A DNA stretch of 64,000 bases, from NCBI GenBank assembly GCA_035452965.1, contig DAOTCE010000002.1:59798-123797 (forward strand). The letters run 5' to 3'. The stretch comes from Candidatus Paceibacterota bacterium. GTDB taxonomy: Bacteria; Verrucomicrobiota; Verrucomicrobiia; Limisphaerales; UBA8199. Numbering within the stretch: position 1 is the first letter of the stretch; each line of letters starts with the position of its first letter. Below the pieces are notes generated by a model. It was given only the letters and a program-made list of their open reading frames with translations. It made no database searches and had not been told where the DNA came from. This document shows, in pieces, positions 17,941 through 27,990 of this stretch. Both the position numbers and the translations under genes were made by a program.

Positions 17941-19031
17941 CTTTTGCCGGCTGCCGCGGGGCGGTGCGTCGCGCGGCTGGCACTGAAGCTCCACACGTCC
18001 GGCGTGCGCACTCCGGGCCGAATCTCCCCATTGGGGATTACATACCTGCCGTGCCAGAGCACCGCCGGGACCGTCACCTGGGTGCGAGGCGCTTCGCCTG
18101 CCTTCGCCCAGTTGTTGCTCGCTGTGTGGTAGGCCAGCACATCTTTGGCAAAGCCCGGGTGCTGGTCCAGCGGCTGGAAGCCGAGCTTTGTGCCATCATC
18201 GCCCGAAATGACCAGGATGCGCTCTCCCTGCAAGACCGGCGCCGGGGATGGCGCCGCCACCGCAGGCCGTGGAATGTCTGCAAGTCGTTTCCAGCCCGAG
18301 CTGGGACGATAGCTGTAGGCGTCCGTCAGGTAACTCCGCACCGGTTTGCCTTCCGCATCTCCGGAAAGGCTGGCGCCGCTGATAAGATAAAAATCCCCAC
18401 CCGCCACCGCCGCCACCGACAGCATCCGCCCCGGGCCGGGCCACGGTTTCAGCTCACGCCATGCCGGCGCGGCCGCCGCCAGATCCAACGCCCAAAATGT
18501 CCGCAGAGTATTGGTGGAATTGGGTTCCTCAATGCCGCCTGCAACATAGAGAACGTTGCCCAGCAACGCACCGCAACCGTTGGCCATCGGTCGCGGCAGG
18601 GGTGGCAGCATTTCCGTTTTGAGCCCCCCCCGGGCGAGCCGCAGCAGGTACACATCGCGGTAATGGCGTTCAAGGTCGCTTCCACCCGCGCAAAGGACTC
18701 CGCCTGGAGCGGTCACCGACACCCCATATCCCATTGGTCGAATCAGTTTCCCGGCCTCTTTCCACATACCCTGCGGTTTGGATAGTGCATAGACAGTGTC
18801 ATACCAGCGCTTCCTACCCCCCGCCCAGGGCGGCGCCTCCGGGAAGTTCGCTCCGCCAGCCACGAGCAGCGTGCGGCCGCTCAGGCCCGCGTAAGGCGAG
18901 CCCAGACCGGCGGGATTCGGCATTGGAGGCAGCTTCTCCCAGCGCAAGTTGGTGACGGCGAGTTCCGCCGCAGAGCCGACATTCGCTGCCAGCAGGCAGT
19001 CGAGGACCAACGCTTGAGTTCGCCTGGACAT
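17937..19031 (-). CDS. Kelch-repeat protein, N-acetylneuraminate epimerase (NanM)-like
   Basis: ATG 19031 (MSRRTQALVLDCLLAANVGSA) begins a signal-like N-terminus; the frame is open further upstream but that part overlaps the divergent pilin gene and looks non-coding. The 364-residue product is a beta-propeller with kelch blocks: WEKLPPMPNPAGLGSPYAG, LLVAGGANFPEAPPW, VLCAGGSDLERHYRDVYLL, VLYVAGGIEEP and GRYVIPNGEIRPGVRTPDV. The GGANFP and NGE motifs are those of NanM-type sialic acid mutarotases. It probably acts outside the cytoplasm on a sugar. It is first in a three-gene coupled operon with the Cys-rich pair, an unusual association. Confidence 0.83.
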   Translation of the reverse strand: MSRRTQALVLDCLLAANVGSAAELAVTNLRWEKLPPMPNPAGLGSPYAGLSGRTLLVAGGANFPEAPPWAGGRKRWYDTVYALSKPQGMWKEAGKLIRPMGYGVSVTAPGGVLCAGGSDLERHYRDVYLLRLARGGLKTEMLPPLPRPMANGCGALLGNVLYVAGGIEEPNSTNTLRTFWALDLAAAAPAWRELKPWPGPGRMLSVAAVAGGDFYLISGASLSGDAEGKPVRSYLTDAYSYRPSSGWKRLADIPRPAVAAPSPAPVLQGERILVISGDDGTKLGFQPLDQHPGFAKDVLAYHTASNNWAKAGEAPRTQVTVPAVLWHGRYVIPNGEIRPGVRTPDVWSFSASRATHRPAAAGKR

Positions 19032-19149
19032 GAACACGGTATTCGTTTTGCCCAGTGTTACATGGAAATCCGCCAGGGTGCCAGTACGAGAATGCATACC
19101 CGACAATTTGCATCGCCACCGTCGTTTGTGGTGGCTATGGTCTTGCCGC

Positions 19150-19911
<762 letters not shown>

Positions 19912-19988
19912 ATGACATCAGCCCCGGCCGGCCCAATTCCTTGACCCTGAACCGGCCCGTTGCATACTGGCGGCGGCGACGAACATTA

Positions 19989-21524
19989 ATGAGCCAGACC
20001 AGCACTGATATGAAAGCAATTGCCCTTCTTCCCGCCTGCTTGATCCTCATCGTGGCAGCGCCGTTCCTCACGGCCCTGGCCGCCGAGGCGCCCGCTGCCT
20101 CCACTGCCTTTACCTCGCGGGACCCGGTGGTGCTCAAGGCCCTCGCCCTGGTGAAGGCTGGCAAATTCCACCGGGCCGAGACGTTATTGAGCGCGGCCGA
20201 CAGTCGGGCCGATGCCGAGGCCCTGCGCGCCCGGCAGGAAACCAGCGAGATCATCCGCCGCACGCGCATCGAATACTCCCTCGATGCCGCCGGTCTCCTC
20301 GCCAAGATCAGGAGGTCTATCCCCGACGCCACCGCCCGGGACGTCGAGCGCTGGGCGAAGGCCAGCGCCGCCCGCTACCGCATGATTGACGGCAAGAAAC
20401 TTTACTTTCGCCGGGAGCCGCAGAACATCTTCCTCTTCTGCGACGAAGCCAAAGACCGCCGCGCCAAGGCCGGCAACGCACCGCGGGAGTCTAATTGGAA
20501 GCTGACCGATCACCTCAAAGCCATCGTAGATGAAGCCGAGCGGACTGGCCAGGTCGAGGTCCGCCCCATTCGCCACCGCCTCACCTTCACGCTCACGCTC
20601 CGGCCCAACACGCCCGGCGTCAAAGCCGGCTCGCGGTTGCGCGTGTGGCTGCCTTACCCGCAGGAGTATCGCCAGCAGCGCGACGTGAAGCTCATCAGCA
20701 CTTCACCCGAGCCCACGCTGATCGCCCCCAGTGCGGTGGACGGCAATCCCGTCGGCGGCGCTCCACAGCGCACCATATACTTCGAGCAGCAGGTTGCCGA
20801 TCCCACGAAACCAATCCAGTTCAAGGAAGTCTTCGACTACAACTCCTACGCCTACTACCCCAAGCTGGATGAAGCAAAGGCGCAGCCGCTGCCGCCCGAC
20901 TGGAATGGCGCCTGCCTGGGCGAGCGCCCGCCGCACATCGTGTTTGCCCCGGCGTTGCGCCGGCAAGCCGCCAGCATCATCGGACGGGAGACCAACCCGC
21001 TGGCCAAGGCGCGCAGGATCTTCCGCTGGGTCAGCGCCAACATCAAGTGGAACGCGGAGGACGAATATGGCATCATTCCCTCCTTCGCCACCAAAGGCAT
21101 TACCGCCGGCCGGGGCGATTGCGGCGTGCAGGCGACTGTCTTCATAACGCTTTGCCGCATCGCGGGCGTACCGGCCCGCTGGCAGAGCGGTTTGGAAACC
21201 AAGCCCGGCGCCTCCTGGGGCATGCACGACTGGGCGGAATTCTACATCGCCCCTTGGGGTTGGCTGCCCGCCGACGTCTCGTACGGCGTGCAGAAATCCG
21301 AGGACCCCCGCATCGCCGACTTCTACTGCGGCCATCAGGATAGCTACCGGACCATCTTCAACCTTGATTGGGGCCGCGACTTCGTTCCCCCCAAGCAATC
21401 CTTGCGCTCGGAGCCGGCCGACCTGCAGCGCGGCGAGGTTGAGGTGGACGGCCAGAACCTCTACTTCGACCAGTGGGATTACGATATCAAGGCCGACCTC
21501 GACCCCGGCCCAAGCCCCAGGTGA
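19989..21524 (+). CDS. Secreted transglutaminase-like domain protein
   Basis: ATG 19989 (MSQTSTDMKAIALLPA) gives 511 residues; ATG 20010 is an alternative that begins directly at the signal peptide (ALLPACLILIVAAPFLTALAAEA). The C-terminal half is a transglutaminase-like cysteine protease fold: catalytic Cys in GRGDCGVQATVF, His in GMHDWAEFYIAP and Asp in WLPADVSYG. The N-terminal half is helical, then a beta domain (RLTFTLTLRPNTPGVKAG). Likely a periplasmic or secreted peptidase or crosslinking enzyme. It follows the pilin gene by 77 bp. Confidence 0.9.
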   Translation: MSQTSTDMKAIALLPACLILIVAAPFLTALAAEAPAASTAFTSRDPVVLKALALVKAGKFHRAETLLSAADSRADAEALRARQETSEIIRRTRIEYSLDAAGLLAKIRRSIPDATARDVERWAKASAARYRMIDGKKLYFRREPQNIFLFCDEAKDRRAKAGNAPRESNWKLTDHLKAIVDEAERTGQVEVRPIRHRLTFTLTLRPNTPGVKAGSRLRVWLPYPQEYRQQRDVKLISTSPEPTLIAPSAVDGNPVGGAPQRTIYFEQQVADPTKPIQFKEVFDYNSYAYYPKLDEAKAQPLPPDWNGACLGERPPHIVFAPALRRQAASIIGRETNPLAKARRIFRWVSANIKWNAEDEYGIIPSFATKGITAGRGDCGVQATVFITLCRIAGVPARWQSGLETKPGASWGMHDWAEFYIAPWGWLPADVSYGVQKSEDPRIADFYCGHQDSYRTIFNLDWGRDFVPPKQSLRSEPADLQRGEVEVDGQNLYFDQWDYDIKADLDPGPSPR

Positions 21525-22081
21525 GGCCAGGCACATGCCCCCGGGGCAGTAATCGCCCATTTACACGCCGCTTTCCGGTTGTGGGGCTGCTTTCCAAGGC
21601 GGATTAGCAGCACAAAGGACCGCAATCCTTCATTATAACCCCCTATTCCTGGACCCAATAGCCGCCCCGGTGTGACAACGCTGTGACACCCGTTATGTCC
21701 CGGTGTGGTTCCCATGGGGCCCGACCCCCATGGGAACCACACCGGGGCCCCGCCGGATTGTCACCGTCTCATTGCCGTATTTGGCTTGGGCGTGAAGTGC
21801 CTCAGGCCTGGGGGATGGGCGGAGCCGATAGTTGGGGCGGCAGGTGATGGTTTTGACCGGAAACACCCGGCTTGCGGCGCAGGTCTTGAGCCCAAGTGCC
21901 CGGTGAGACGATTCTAACCGATGCTGGCCAGGTTGGATTCCGGGCTGTGGGCCGGCAATACGTCAGGGAATTTGCGATTTCACGCACAAACGTCCCGCTA
22001 ATGTCCTGGACTTATCGTTGCTGCTCCAACCACGGTCAGTTGGTCTCAGCCCATCAATGGTTGATCTGCGCCCTTCCGGGA
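21525..22081. other. Long convergent intergenic region
   Basis: 557 bp between converging genes without a supported gene. It carries the second copy of the palindromic element (21699-21767) and, 18-40 bases upstream of it, a partial echo of the arm (ccccggtgtgacaacg) followed by gctgtgacaccc. Confidence 0.6.
21699..21767. repeat. Dispersed palindromic element, copy 2
   Basis: Left arm 21699-21719, six-base loop cccgac, right arm 21726-21746, all 21 pairs perfect. The core is ggtgtgGTtcccatgggg and ccccatgggaACcacacc. Relative to copy 1 the two changed bases in the left arm are matched in the right arm. GTCACCGT occurs at 21760-21767, the same 17-base offset as in copy 1. No T-run follows. 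Confidence 0.9.
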
Positions 22082-23620
22082 TTACGGGGACTGGACGGCC
22101 CGGTAGAAGCGCGCCGGCAAGCTCCCGGCCTCCGTATCGGTGTAGGTCAGCCCATTGGTCGGCATGGTGTTGGTGAAAACGGGCGACCAGTCCGGTGAGA
22201 TCGCGGAGAGATTGCCAGCCGCCTCGATCACCAGCGCGACGGGCTGGAGATTGTCCACCAGCATCTCGAAGCCACCAGCGGTCGGTCTGGATTGGGTGAG
22301 CAACAGCGGGAAGGAGTATTTCACGGTGGCAAAGGAGCCGGGCGGGCTTCCGCTGCTGGTTGAGTATCCCGTGACGATGACGTCGCCGTTCCCATCAACC
22401 GCCATCCCTGCGGGGTAGTCGCTGCTGTTGCCCGGCCCGTTGTAGCGGTTGGTCCAAAGCGGCGCGCCGGCGCTCGAATAACCAATCGTCGTGTAGTCAT
22501 AGGAGGTTCCGGAGCCCATGGAATAGCCTGTCACGATCACGTTGTTGTTCTCATCCACCGCCACTGCTTGCGCACAGTCATTGGTGCTCCCGGGACTGCT
22601 ATAGCGGTTGGTCCAAAGCGGCACGCCCGCGCTCGAGTATTTGATCGTCGCGTAGTTGGTGGAAAGCGCAGGGCCGGAAGCCCCCGTCACGATCACATTG
22701 TTGCTGGCGTCCACGGCCAAGGCCCGGGGGTAGTCATCTCCATTTCCGGGCCCGTTGTAGTAATTGGTCCAGAGAGGCACACCCGCGCTGGAATACTTGA
22801 TCGTCGCGTAATCATACGAGCTTCCACCGCCCCCGGAATACGCCATCACGATTACGTTGTTGCTGCCGTCCACCGCTACGGCCATCGCATCCTGGGCGTC
22901 GTCTAGCCGCGGGTCGTAGTTGCGTCCGCAGCGGTTGGTCCAGAGCGGCGTGCCGGCGCTGGAATACTTGATCGTCGCGAATCCAGGGGAGCCATACAAA
23001 AATCCCGTCACGATCACATTGTTGCTACCGTCCGCCACAACACCCGTCGCCAATCCATCAGAGGCCGGTAGCCCGAAAAGATTGGTCCAGATCGGCACCC
23101 CCACGCTCGAATACTTAACCGTCGTGTAATCGTATGTGCAGATCACGTTGTTGCTGCCGTCCACGGCCACCGCGTTGGCAATCCCATAACCTCCAAACAG
23201 ATCGACGCCGTAACGGTTAGTCCACAGTGGAACGCCGGAACTCGAATACTTGACCGTCCAGCCGGCTGCGCCGCCATACCACTCTTGCGAATACCCCGTG
23301 ACGATCGCGCTGTCGTCGGCGTCCACTGCCATAGCGGTGGGGTAACTGGTCCATTCCCCCTCGTTTTGATTGTAGCGGTTGGTCCAGAGTGGCACGCCCA
23401 CGCTCGAATATTTGATTGTCGCGGCTCCAAAGAGCCATCCCAAAGCTTCAGCCACGATCACGTTGTTGCTGCCATCCACCGCGACAGTAGGGCGGCCATA
23501 ACCCCCATAGTAGCGTTGGACCCACGCCTGGACGGCGGTCTCGGCTCGGGTGAGGTCCGGGAGAATGAGTAATAATACCAGCGGTAAAAACAAAGGGGGC
23601 CTGGGGAAAGTTATCTGCAT
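22082..23620 (-). CDS. Secreted SBBP/delta-60-type beta-propeller repeat protein
   Basis: 512 residues with a signal peptide (FLPLVLLLILPDLTRA). Seven repeats of 45-57 residues follow, each with an AVDGSNNVIVTG strand and a KYSSAGVPLWTNRY strand; spacings at DNA level are 135-171 bp. A C-terminal beta domain (FEMLVDNLQPVALVIEAAG, ending ARFYRAVQSP) resembles ends of other secreted proteins in this lineage. No catalytic motif. Probable extracellular or cell-surface propeller for binding. Repeats are similar at DNA level, so copy number may vary. Confidence 0.88.
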   Translation of the reverse strand: MQITFPRPPLFLPLVLLLILPDLTRAETAVQAWVQRYYGGYGRPTVAVDGSNNVIVAEALGWLFGAATIKYSSVGVPLWTNRYNQNEGEWTSYPTAMAVDADDSAIVTGYSQEWYGGAAGWTVKYSSSGVPLWTNRYGVDLFGGYGIANAVAVDGSNNVICTYDYTTVKYSSVGVPIWTNLFGLPASDGLATGVVADGSNNVIVTGFLYGSPGFATIKYSSAGTPLWTNRCGRNYDPRLDDAQDAMAVAVDGSNNVIVMAYSGGGGSSYDYATIKYSSAGVPLWTNYYNGPGNGDDYPRALAVDASNNVIVTGASGPALSTNYATIKYSSAGVPLWTNRYSSPGSTNDCAQAVAVDENNNVIVTGYSMGSGTSYDYTTIGYSSAGAPLWTNRYNGPGNSSDYPAGMAVDGNGDVIVTGYSTSSGSPPGSFATVKYSFPLLLTQSRPTAGGFEMLVDNLQPVALVIEAAGNLSAISPDWSPVFTNTMPTNGLTYTDTEAGSLPARFYRAVQSP

Positions 23621-23932
23621 TTGATCGTCCTTTCAGTTGGGTTGTGGTTAATCGATAGATATACTGGAACCTGCCAGGGGTAGGAACGAGCAGTGCGGCC
23701 TGAACATCCCTATGTTCATAAAGCCGACCCTACGCATTCTCTCCAGCTCCGGGAAGTGTGCGTTTAGGCGCACACCTTCGCGCAAGCCGCACAGGTATCA
23801 GCGCGGGGCAGGCGTCCATGCCTGCCCCAATTTGCCAAACAACCTGGAGCGGCTCCAATGCCGGCGGGGATTTGTAATGGCCCGCCTTCAGGCGGTGGAC
23901 TATGGTCTCTGGCAGCGTTAACCCGGATAACT
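23621..23932. other. Intergenic region with two hairpins
   Basis: 312 bp between divergent genes. It holds an 18-bp operator-like inverted repeat at 23701-23718 (tgaacat ccct atgttca) and a GC-rich hairpin at 23805-23828 (ggggcaggc, loop gtccat, gcctgcccc). No open frame with family features. Confidence 0.5.
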
Positions 23933-24112
23933 ATGAAAGCCAAACTGACCTATACCGAGGCCAAAGAGGACGAATGGCCCATCTGCCCTCATTGCAGGAA
24001 GGAACTGCGGGAGTTCAAGTTCAAGCGGCGGGGCTGGCTAACGAGCATTACGGCCTTCTGGTGTCCCCACTGCCGCTGTTTGCTGAGCGCCTCCACCACG
24101 TTCAACGGATAG
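23933..24112 (+). CDS. Small zinc-ribbon protein
   Basis: ATG 23933 gives 59 residues with two CPHC knuckles (WPICPHCRKELREFKF and FWCPHCRCLLSAS), about 30 residues apart, enough to bind one zinc. No other domain and no signal peptide. Stand-alone between divergent neighbours. Could be a nucleic-acid or protein-interaction adaptor; function unknown. Confidence 0.65.
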   Translation: MKAKLTYTEAKEDEWPICPHCRKELREFKFKRRGWLTSITAFWCPHCRCLLSASTTFNG

Positions 24113-24315
24113 CAGGAATTTGCTTTTTCACGGGCCGCGCATACGCAGCGCTGCGCGAGTGAGCCACGGATTAGGATTCTTCCCCCGCTTGCCGTAGCGC
24201 CCGGCATCCAACACCTGTTTGAACCTGGACGCGACTTCCTGGCGGATCGGCTTGAACTGCTCCTTTTGCGCGCCGGTCAGTTTTGTTGAAACGCGGGTTC
24301 GGTCGGCGGTTGGAT

Positions 24316-25425
24316 TTACGACTGAGCCGGAGCAAGAACAACCCGGAACCCGATGTAGTCGTACGAGCGGTACGGAGCCAGGCTGTAGCGCGACGCCGAC
24401 CGGCAGAACCGGCCCCAGTAGTCCCAACTGCCGCCGCGGAACACGCGGCCCGAGCCCGAGGGCGGACCTTGCGGATCAATGGCATTCCCTTCAGGGTATG
24501 ATCCAAACCAATCCTGGCACCACTCATGCACATTCCCGTGCAGGTCATGCAACCCCCACGCATTCGGCAGGTAGCTGCCTGCCGTCGTTGTGCGAGCCAG
24601 CCACGGAATCGCGGGGTTGGGAATATGGATGTCTCCGCTGGCGGCGTCGTATTCGTACCTGGTCTGGAAGTTCGCCATTCCGCCATGAATCGCGCTCCCG
24701 AAATGGAAGGCGTTCGTTGTTTCCGCCCGGCACGCGTATTCCCACTCGGCCTCGCTCGGCAGACGATACACCCAGTTGGCAGGCACTCGCCCCGCTGCTT
24801 GCTCGCGGCTCGTCAACAACCCGCAGTAGTTTGTTGCGTCGTTCCAACTCACCTGCTCCACCGGCCGGCTCAAGTCCGGGTCAATCGGGTTCCCATGAAA
24901 GTCCTGCGTGGTAAAGCGGCTTGGATTGCTCCCGATCAACTCCAGGTAATCTCCTTGCGTCACCTCGTGCTTGCCCATGTAAAACCCCTTCGTCAGTGTC
25001 ACGGTGTGCTGGAGTTCATTCGCAAGTCTGAGCACCTCGTTGGTAGGGCTGCCCATGACAAACGAGCCGGGCGCAATCCACACCATGCCCGTTTGGGGAA
25101 CCACGTTCGTCGGCAGTTGCTGGGAAAATGCCCGGTAGAAGCGCAGGGCGGTGAAGGCTCCCGTTTCCACCACCGGACCGGGGCTGTTGGACAGCACCGT
25201 CAGGTTGGTCAGGAACTGCCAGGCGCTCGCGGGTGAAAGGCCGGTGCGGTATTGAATCGTGCAGGCGCTGCCGGGATCGCCAGTGATGCTCATTCTCACG
25301 CATCCATTGGACACTTGCCCACTCAGCACCGGTGGCGATTGGGCGGGAAGGCGTGAAGCCGCAAGCAAAAGCACAGCACAGAATGCAAAAAGAGGCCGGC
25401 CACGCTTTGAGCAGGGTAACGTCAT
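24316..25425 (-). CDS. Secreted SUMF1/formylglycine-generating-enzyme-like protein
   Basis: 369 residues. Signal peptide (LFAFCAVLLLAASRLPAQ), an approximately 85-residue beta domain, then an FGE-sulfatase domain from about residue 115: MVWIAPGSFVMGSPTNE, GFYMGKHEVTQGDYLEL, RPVEQVSWNDATNYC, YRLPSEAEWEYACRA, LHDLHGNVHEWCQDW and RVFRGGSWDYWGRFC. The end, FCRSASRYSLAPYRSYDYIGF, has only one cysteine where true formylglycine enzymes carry a pair, so it is more likely a binding or otherwise diverged member. No sulfatase is in the window. Confidence 0.9.
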   Translation of the reverse strand: MTLPCSKRGRPLFAFCAVLLLAASRLPAQSPPVLSGQVSNGCVRMSITGDPGSACTIQYRTGLSPASAWQFLTNLTVLSNSPGPVVETGAFTALRFYRAFSQQLPTNVVPQTGMVWIAPGSFVMGSPTNEVLRLANELQHTVTLTKGFYMGKHEVTQGDYLELIGSNPSRFTTQDFHGNPIDPDLSRPVEQVSWNDATNYCGLLTSREQAAGRVPANWVYRLPSEAEWEYACRAETTNAFHFGSAIHGGMANFQTRYEYDAASGDIHIPNPAIPWLARTTTAGSYLPNAWGLHDLHGNVHEWCQDWFGSYPEGNAIDPQGPPSGSGRVFRGGSWDYWGRFCRSASRYSLAPYRSYDYIGFRVVLAPAQS

Positions 25426-25593
25426 ATTCTACTGGCACTGAACCGCAGGTTACCATTATGCGCCTCCACCCGGGGGATTGCAAGAGCCTGCCGGAGCCGC
25501 TTTTCCTGCTGGCCTTGGCCCCGTCGGCGGGTCAACTTAAGGGCGATATGGCGAGCATCCAGATCCGTTGGACCGGACTTGCCGACCTGCAGC

Positions 25594-26256
25594 ATGGTCA
25601 CGCAAACACAACTGGCGCTGAACGACGCGGCCGAGTGGCTGGGCGACTGGCATCCGCTGGCCGACCAGCTTGGCTCCGCCAACGGGCTCGTCACGCTCAG
25701 CTCGGTGTCCGCCACCCTGCGCCTGGCGCCGGTGCATAACCTGACCGCGCTCCGGCATTTCCTGCGGGAATACCAGACGCACATTCTCCTTCCCTTCGAG
25801 CTTCCGGCCATCCAATGCGCCCACGGCCACGCGTCCCGTCACGAGGTGCGCGAGCTGGTCGAGTTTGACGGCCGCCTCGGCGGGGAACCTCTCCTCCGCC
25901 ACTTCGCCCTGGCCAGCCACCGCGTTGGGCAATTCGAATTGCGCAAGCTCCGGCCCCTGCGCGACGAGCGCGTCGTGCAACGCTACCTGCGGGCGGTCGA
26001 GAGCGGCCGGGCCCGCGGGTGGCACACCCTGGTTTACGGCCTCACACTCTCAGTCTATTCGCTCCCATTGCGGCAAGGGCTGCTCGGCTACGCGCACCAG
26101 ATCATCCGCGGCTTCATTCACTCCGCCGCCCGCAGCCTGGCCTTGTCCGAACACCAATGCCGCGCCTTGTTCGATGCCCTTTGCCTCCCTCTCCCCGGCG
26201 CGGTCGAGATGCTGCTGTCGCAGCCGGCCTCCGCGCAGCCCAGGCGCGGATCATAA
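25594..26256 (+). CDS. Conserved-looking protein of unknown function
   Basis: ATG 25594 gives 220 residues. An N-terminal mixed region (LVTLSSVSATLRLAPVHNL) leads to HILLPFELPAIQCAHGHASRHEVRELVEFD, then a helical C-terminal part (LPLRQGLLGYAHQIIRGFIH). The latter faintly recalls UreF-type accessory proteins, but no urease gene or UreF N-terminal motif is present, so I do not name it. No signal peptide. It precedes the symporter gene by about 115 bp on the same strand and may be cotranscribed. Confidence 0.6.
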   Translation: MVTQTQLALNDAAEWLGDWHPLADQLGSANGLVTLSSVSATLRLAPVHNLTALRHFLREYQTHILLPFELPAIQCAHGHASRHEVRELVEFDGRLGGEPLLRHFALASHRVGQFELRKLRPLRDERVVQRYLRAVESGRARGWHTLVYGLTLSVYSLPLRQGLLGYAHQIIRGFIHSAARSLALSEHQCRALFDALCLPLPGAVEMLLSQPASAQPRRGS

Positions 26257-26370
26257 GCACATCGTCGCCAGGGGCTGCAGCGCTGGCAGGATGCGCCCGT
26301 GCGGCTCTTGCCGCAATATTTGGGCTCGCGGGGACGCCCGCGCTCCTCCTTAATGGGGATACTTGATTGC

Positions 26371-27957
26371 ATGAATAGCTACTTCAGCGTCGGCGACTGG
26401 GTCATCATCCTCCTCTATCTGCTGGGCATCATCGCCCTCGGCCTCTGGTTCGGCAAAGACCAGCACAACACGCGCGACTACTTCCTCGGCAGCAAGAACG
26501 TCCCCTGGTGGGGCATAGGACTGTCCATCGTTGCCGCCGAAACCAGCGCGCTGACGATCATCGGGGTGCCGGCGATGGCCTACGGCGGCAACATTGCCTT
26601 CATCCAGATGATCATTGGCTACGTCATCGCCCGCATCATCCTGGCCATCGTCCTGGTGCCCCATTACTTCAAAGGTGAGATCTACTCGCCCTACCAGCTG
26701 TTTGCCAACACCTTTGGGCCCTCGGCCCGCCAGACCGCCGGCGGCTTCTTCCTCATCAGCGAAACGCTGGCCGCCGGCGTGCGCGTCTATGTCGCCAGCA
26801 TTCCCGTGAAACTGATGCTCGGCGACAAGGTCCTCGGGTTCGGCACCGGCGATCCCATCCTCGGCGCCATCCTGCTATTCGTGATCCTCTCCCTGCTTTA
26901 CACTTACGTCGGTGGTGTCAAGGCCGTGATCTGGACTGATGCCGTGCAATTCGCCCTGTTCCTGCTCGGCGGCGTTTTCGCCCTCTGCTACATCCCCACG
27001 CTGGTGGACGGCGGCGTCGGCGCGGTATTCTCCAGGGCCGCTGAGGCGGGCAAGCTCCACTGGCTCAACGCCACACCCCCGGCCGGGGCCTCCCTCATCC
27101 AATTCCTGTTGGACAAGCCCTTCAACATCTGGATGGGCGTCATCGGCGGCACGGTGATGGTGCTATCCTCCCACGGCGCGGAACAGTTAATCGTCCAACG
27201 AGTGCTGGCCTGCAAAACCGTCGCCGACGGCCGCAAAGCCCTCGTCTTGAGCGCCGTCATTATCTTCCCCCTCTTCCTCATCTTCCTGCTGGTCGGCGCG
27301 ATGCTCTGGGTCTTCTACCAGGGCCATCCCTTCCAGATCCCGCTTCCCGAAACCCGGCCCGGCTCCGGCATCGCCGCCAACGACTTCATCTTCCCCATCT
27401 TTATGATGACAGAAGTGCCCCACCTGCTGAAGGGGTTCCTGATTGTCGCCATTCTCTCCGCCGCCATGTGCTCGGTCAGCTCGGCGCTTACTTCCCTGGC
27501 TTCAGTCTCCACGATGGACTTTGTCAAACACGTCCTGCCCAATCGCAGCGAGGGCTTCTTCCTGCGTTTCAGCAAGATTTCCACCGTCGTGTGGGCCGTT
27601 GCCTTGATCATCGTGGCTTCTCTGAGCCGCCAGGTGCCCTTTGTTTTGAACGCTGCGTTTGCCCTGCGCGGCCTGACCAGCGGCGCGCTGCTTGGCGGTC
27701 TGGCGCTCGCCGTCTTCTGGAAAAGAGGCCGCGGCATCCCCGTGATCGCCGGCATGGCGGTGTCCCTGGCGGTGATGACCGCCATCCAGATTCTGCCCAA
27801 GCTCGATTGCGCCAGAGGCCTCTGGATGAAGACCGTCGGCACCGAAATCTTCTGGCCCTGGTACACACTCATCGGCTCCGTGATCACCCTCGCGACCGCC
27901 TGGCTGGTGCGCAGGTTGCTGCCCGAACCGAACTCCTCGGTGACGCCGGCCGCCTAG
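26371..27957 (+). CDS. Sodium:solute symporter (SSS family)
   Basis: ATG 26371 (MNSYFSVGDWVIILLYLLG) gives 528 residues; ATG 26353 would add six. The SSS pattern is clear: DYFLGSKNVPWWGIGLSIVA, then AETSALTIIGVPAMAYGG (sodium-site region of TM1), and further helices to about 13. FLIVAILSAAMCSVSSALTS is the TM8 block with the paired serines of the second sodium site. It is an inner-membrane Na+-driven importer. Sugars including sialic acids are common substrates of this branch, but the substrate cannot be read from sequence. Confidence 0.92.
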   Translation: MNSYFSVGDWVIILLYLLGIIALGLWFGKDQHNTRDYFLGSKNVPWWGIGLSIVAAETSALTIIGVPAMAYGGNIAFIQMIIGYVIARIILAIVLVPHYFKGEIYSPYQLFANTFGPSARQTAGGFFLISETLAAGVRVYVASIPVKLMLGDKVLGFGTGDPILGAILLFVILSLLYTYVGGVKAVIWTDAVQFALFLLGGVFALCYIPTLVDGGVGAVFSRAAEAGKLHWLNATPPAGASLIQFLLDKPFNIWMGVIGGTVMVLSSHGAEQLIVQRVLACKTVADGRKALVLSAVIIFPLFLIFLLVGAMLWVFYQGHPFQIPLPETRPGSGIAANDFIFPIFMMTEVPHLLKGFLIVAILSAAMCSVSSALTSLASVSTMDFVKHVLPNRSEGFFLRFSKISTVVWAVALIIVASLSRQVPFVLNAAFALRGLTSGALLGGLALAVFWKRGRGIPVIAGMAVSLAVMTAIQILPKLDCARGLWMKTVGTEIFWPWYTLIGSVITLATAWLVRRLLPEPNSSVTPAA

Positions 27958-27990
27958 CGCCAGGTTCTCACCCCGTGCGGGCGCCGCTGG

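Noticed and set aside
22440..23390. CRISPR array (regular repeats)
   Set aside because: Repeats at 135-171 bp are protein-coding propeller units; no short direct repeats with unique spacers occur anywhere in the window.
24128..24315. Minus-strand frame past the SUMF1-like stop (GAQKEQFKPIRQEV and on)
   Set aside because: It looks protein-like but has no start codon after the SUMF1-like stop; it could be a decayed fragment, yet nothing recognisable supports it.
24316..25425. True formylglycine-generating enzyme for sulfatase activation
   Set aside because: Only one cysteine in the C-terminal active-site region and no sulfatase nearby, so the function is left open.
25594..26256. UreF urease accessory protein
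   Set aside because: Only a vague likeness in the C-terminal helices; no urease or other accessory genes, and the UreF N-terminal motif is absent.
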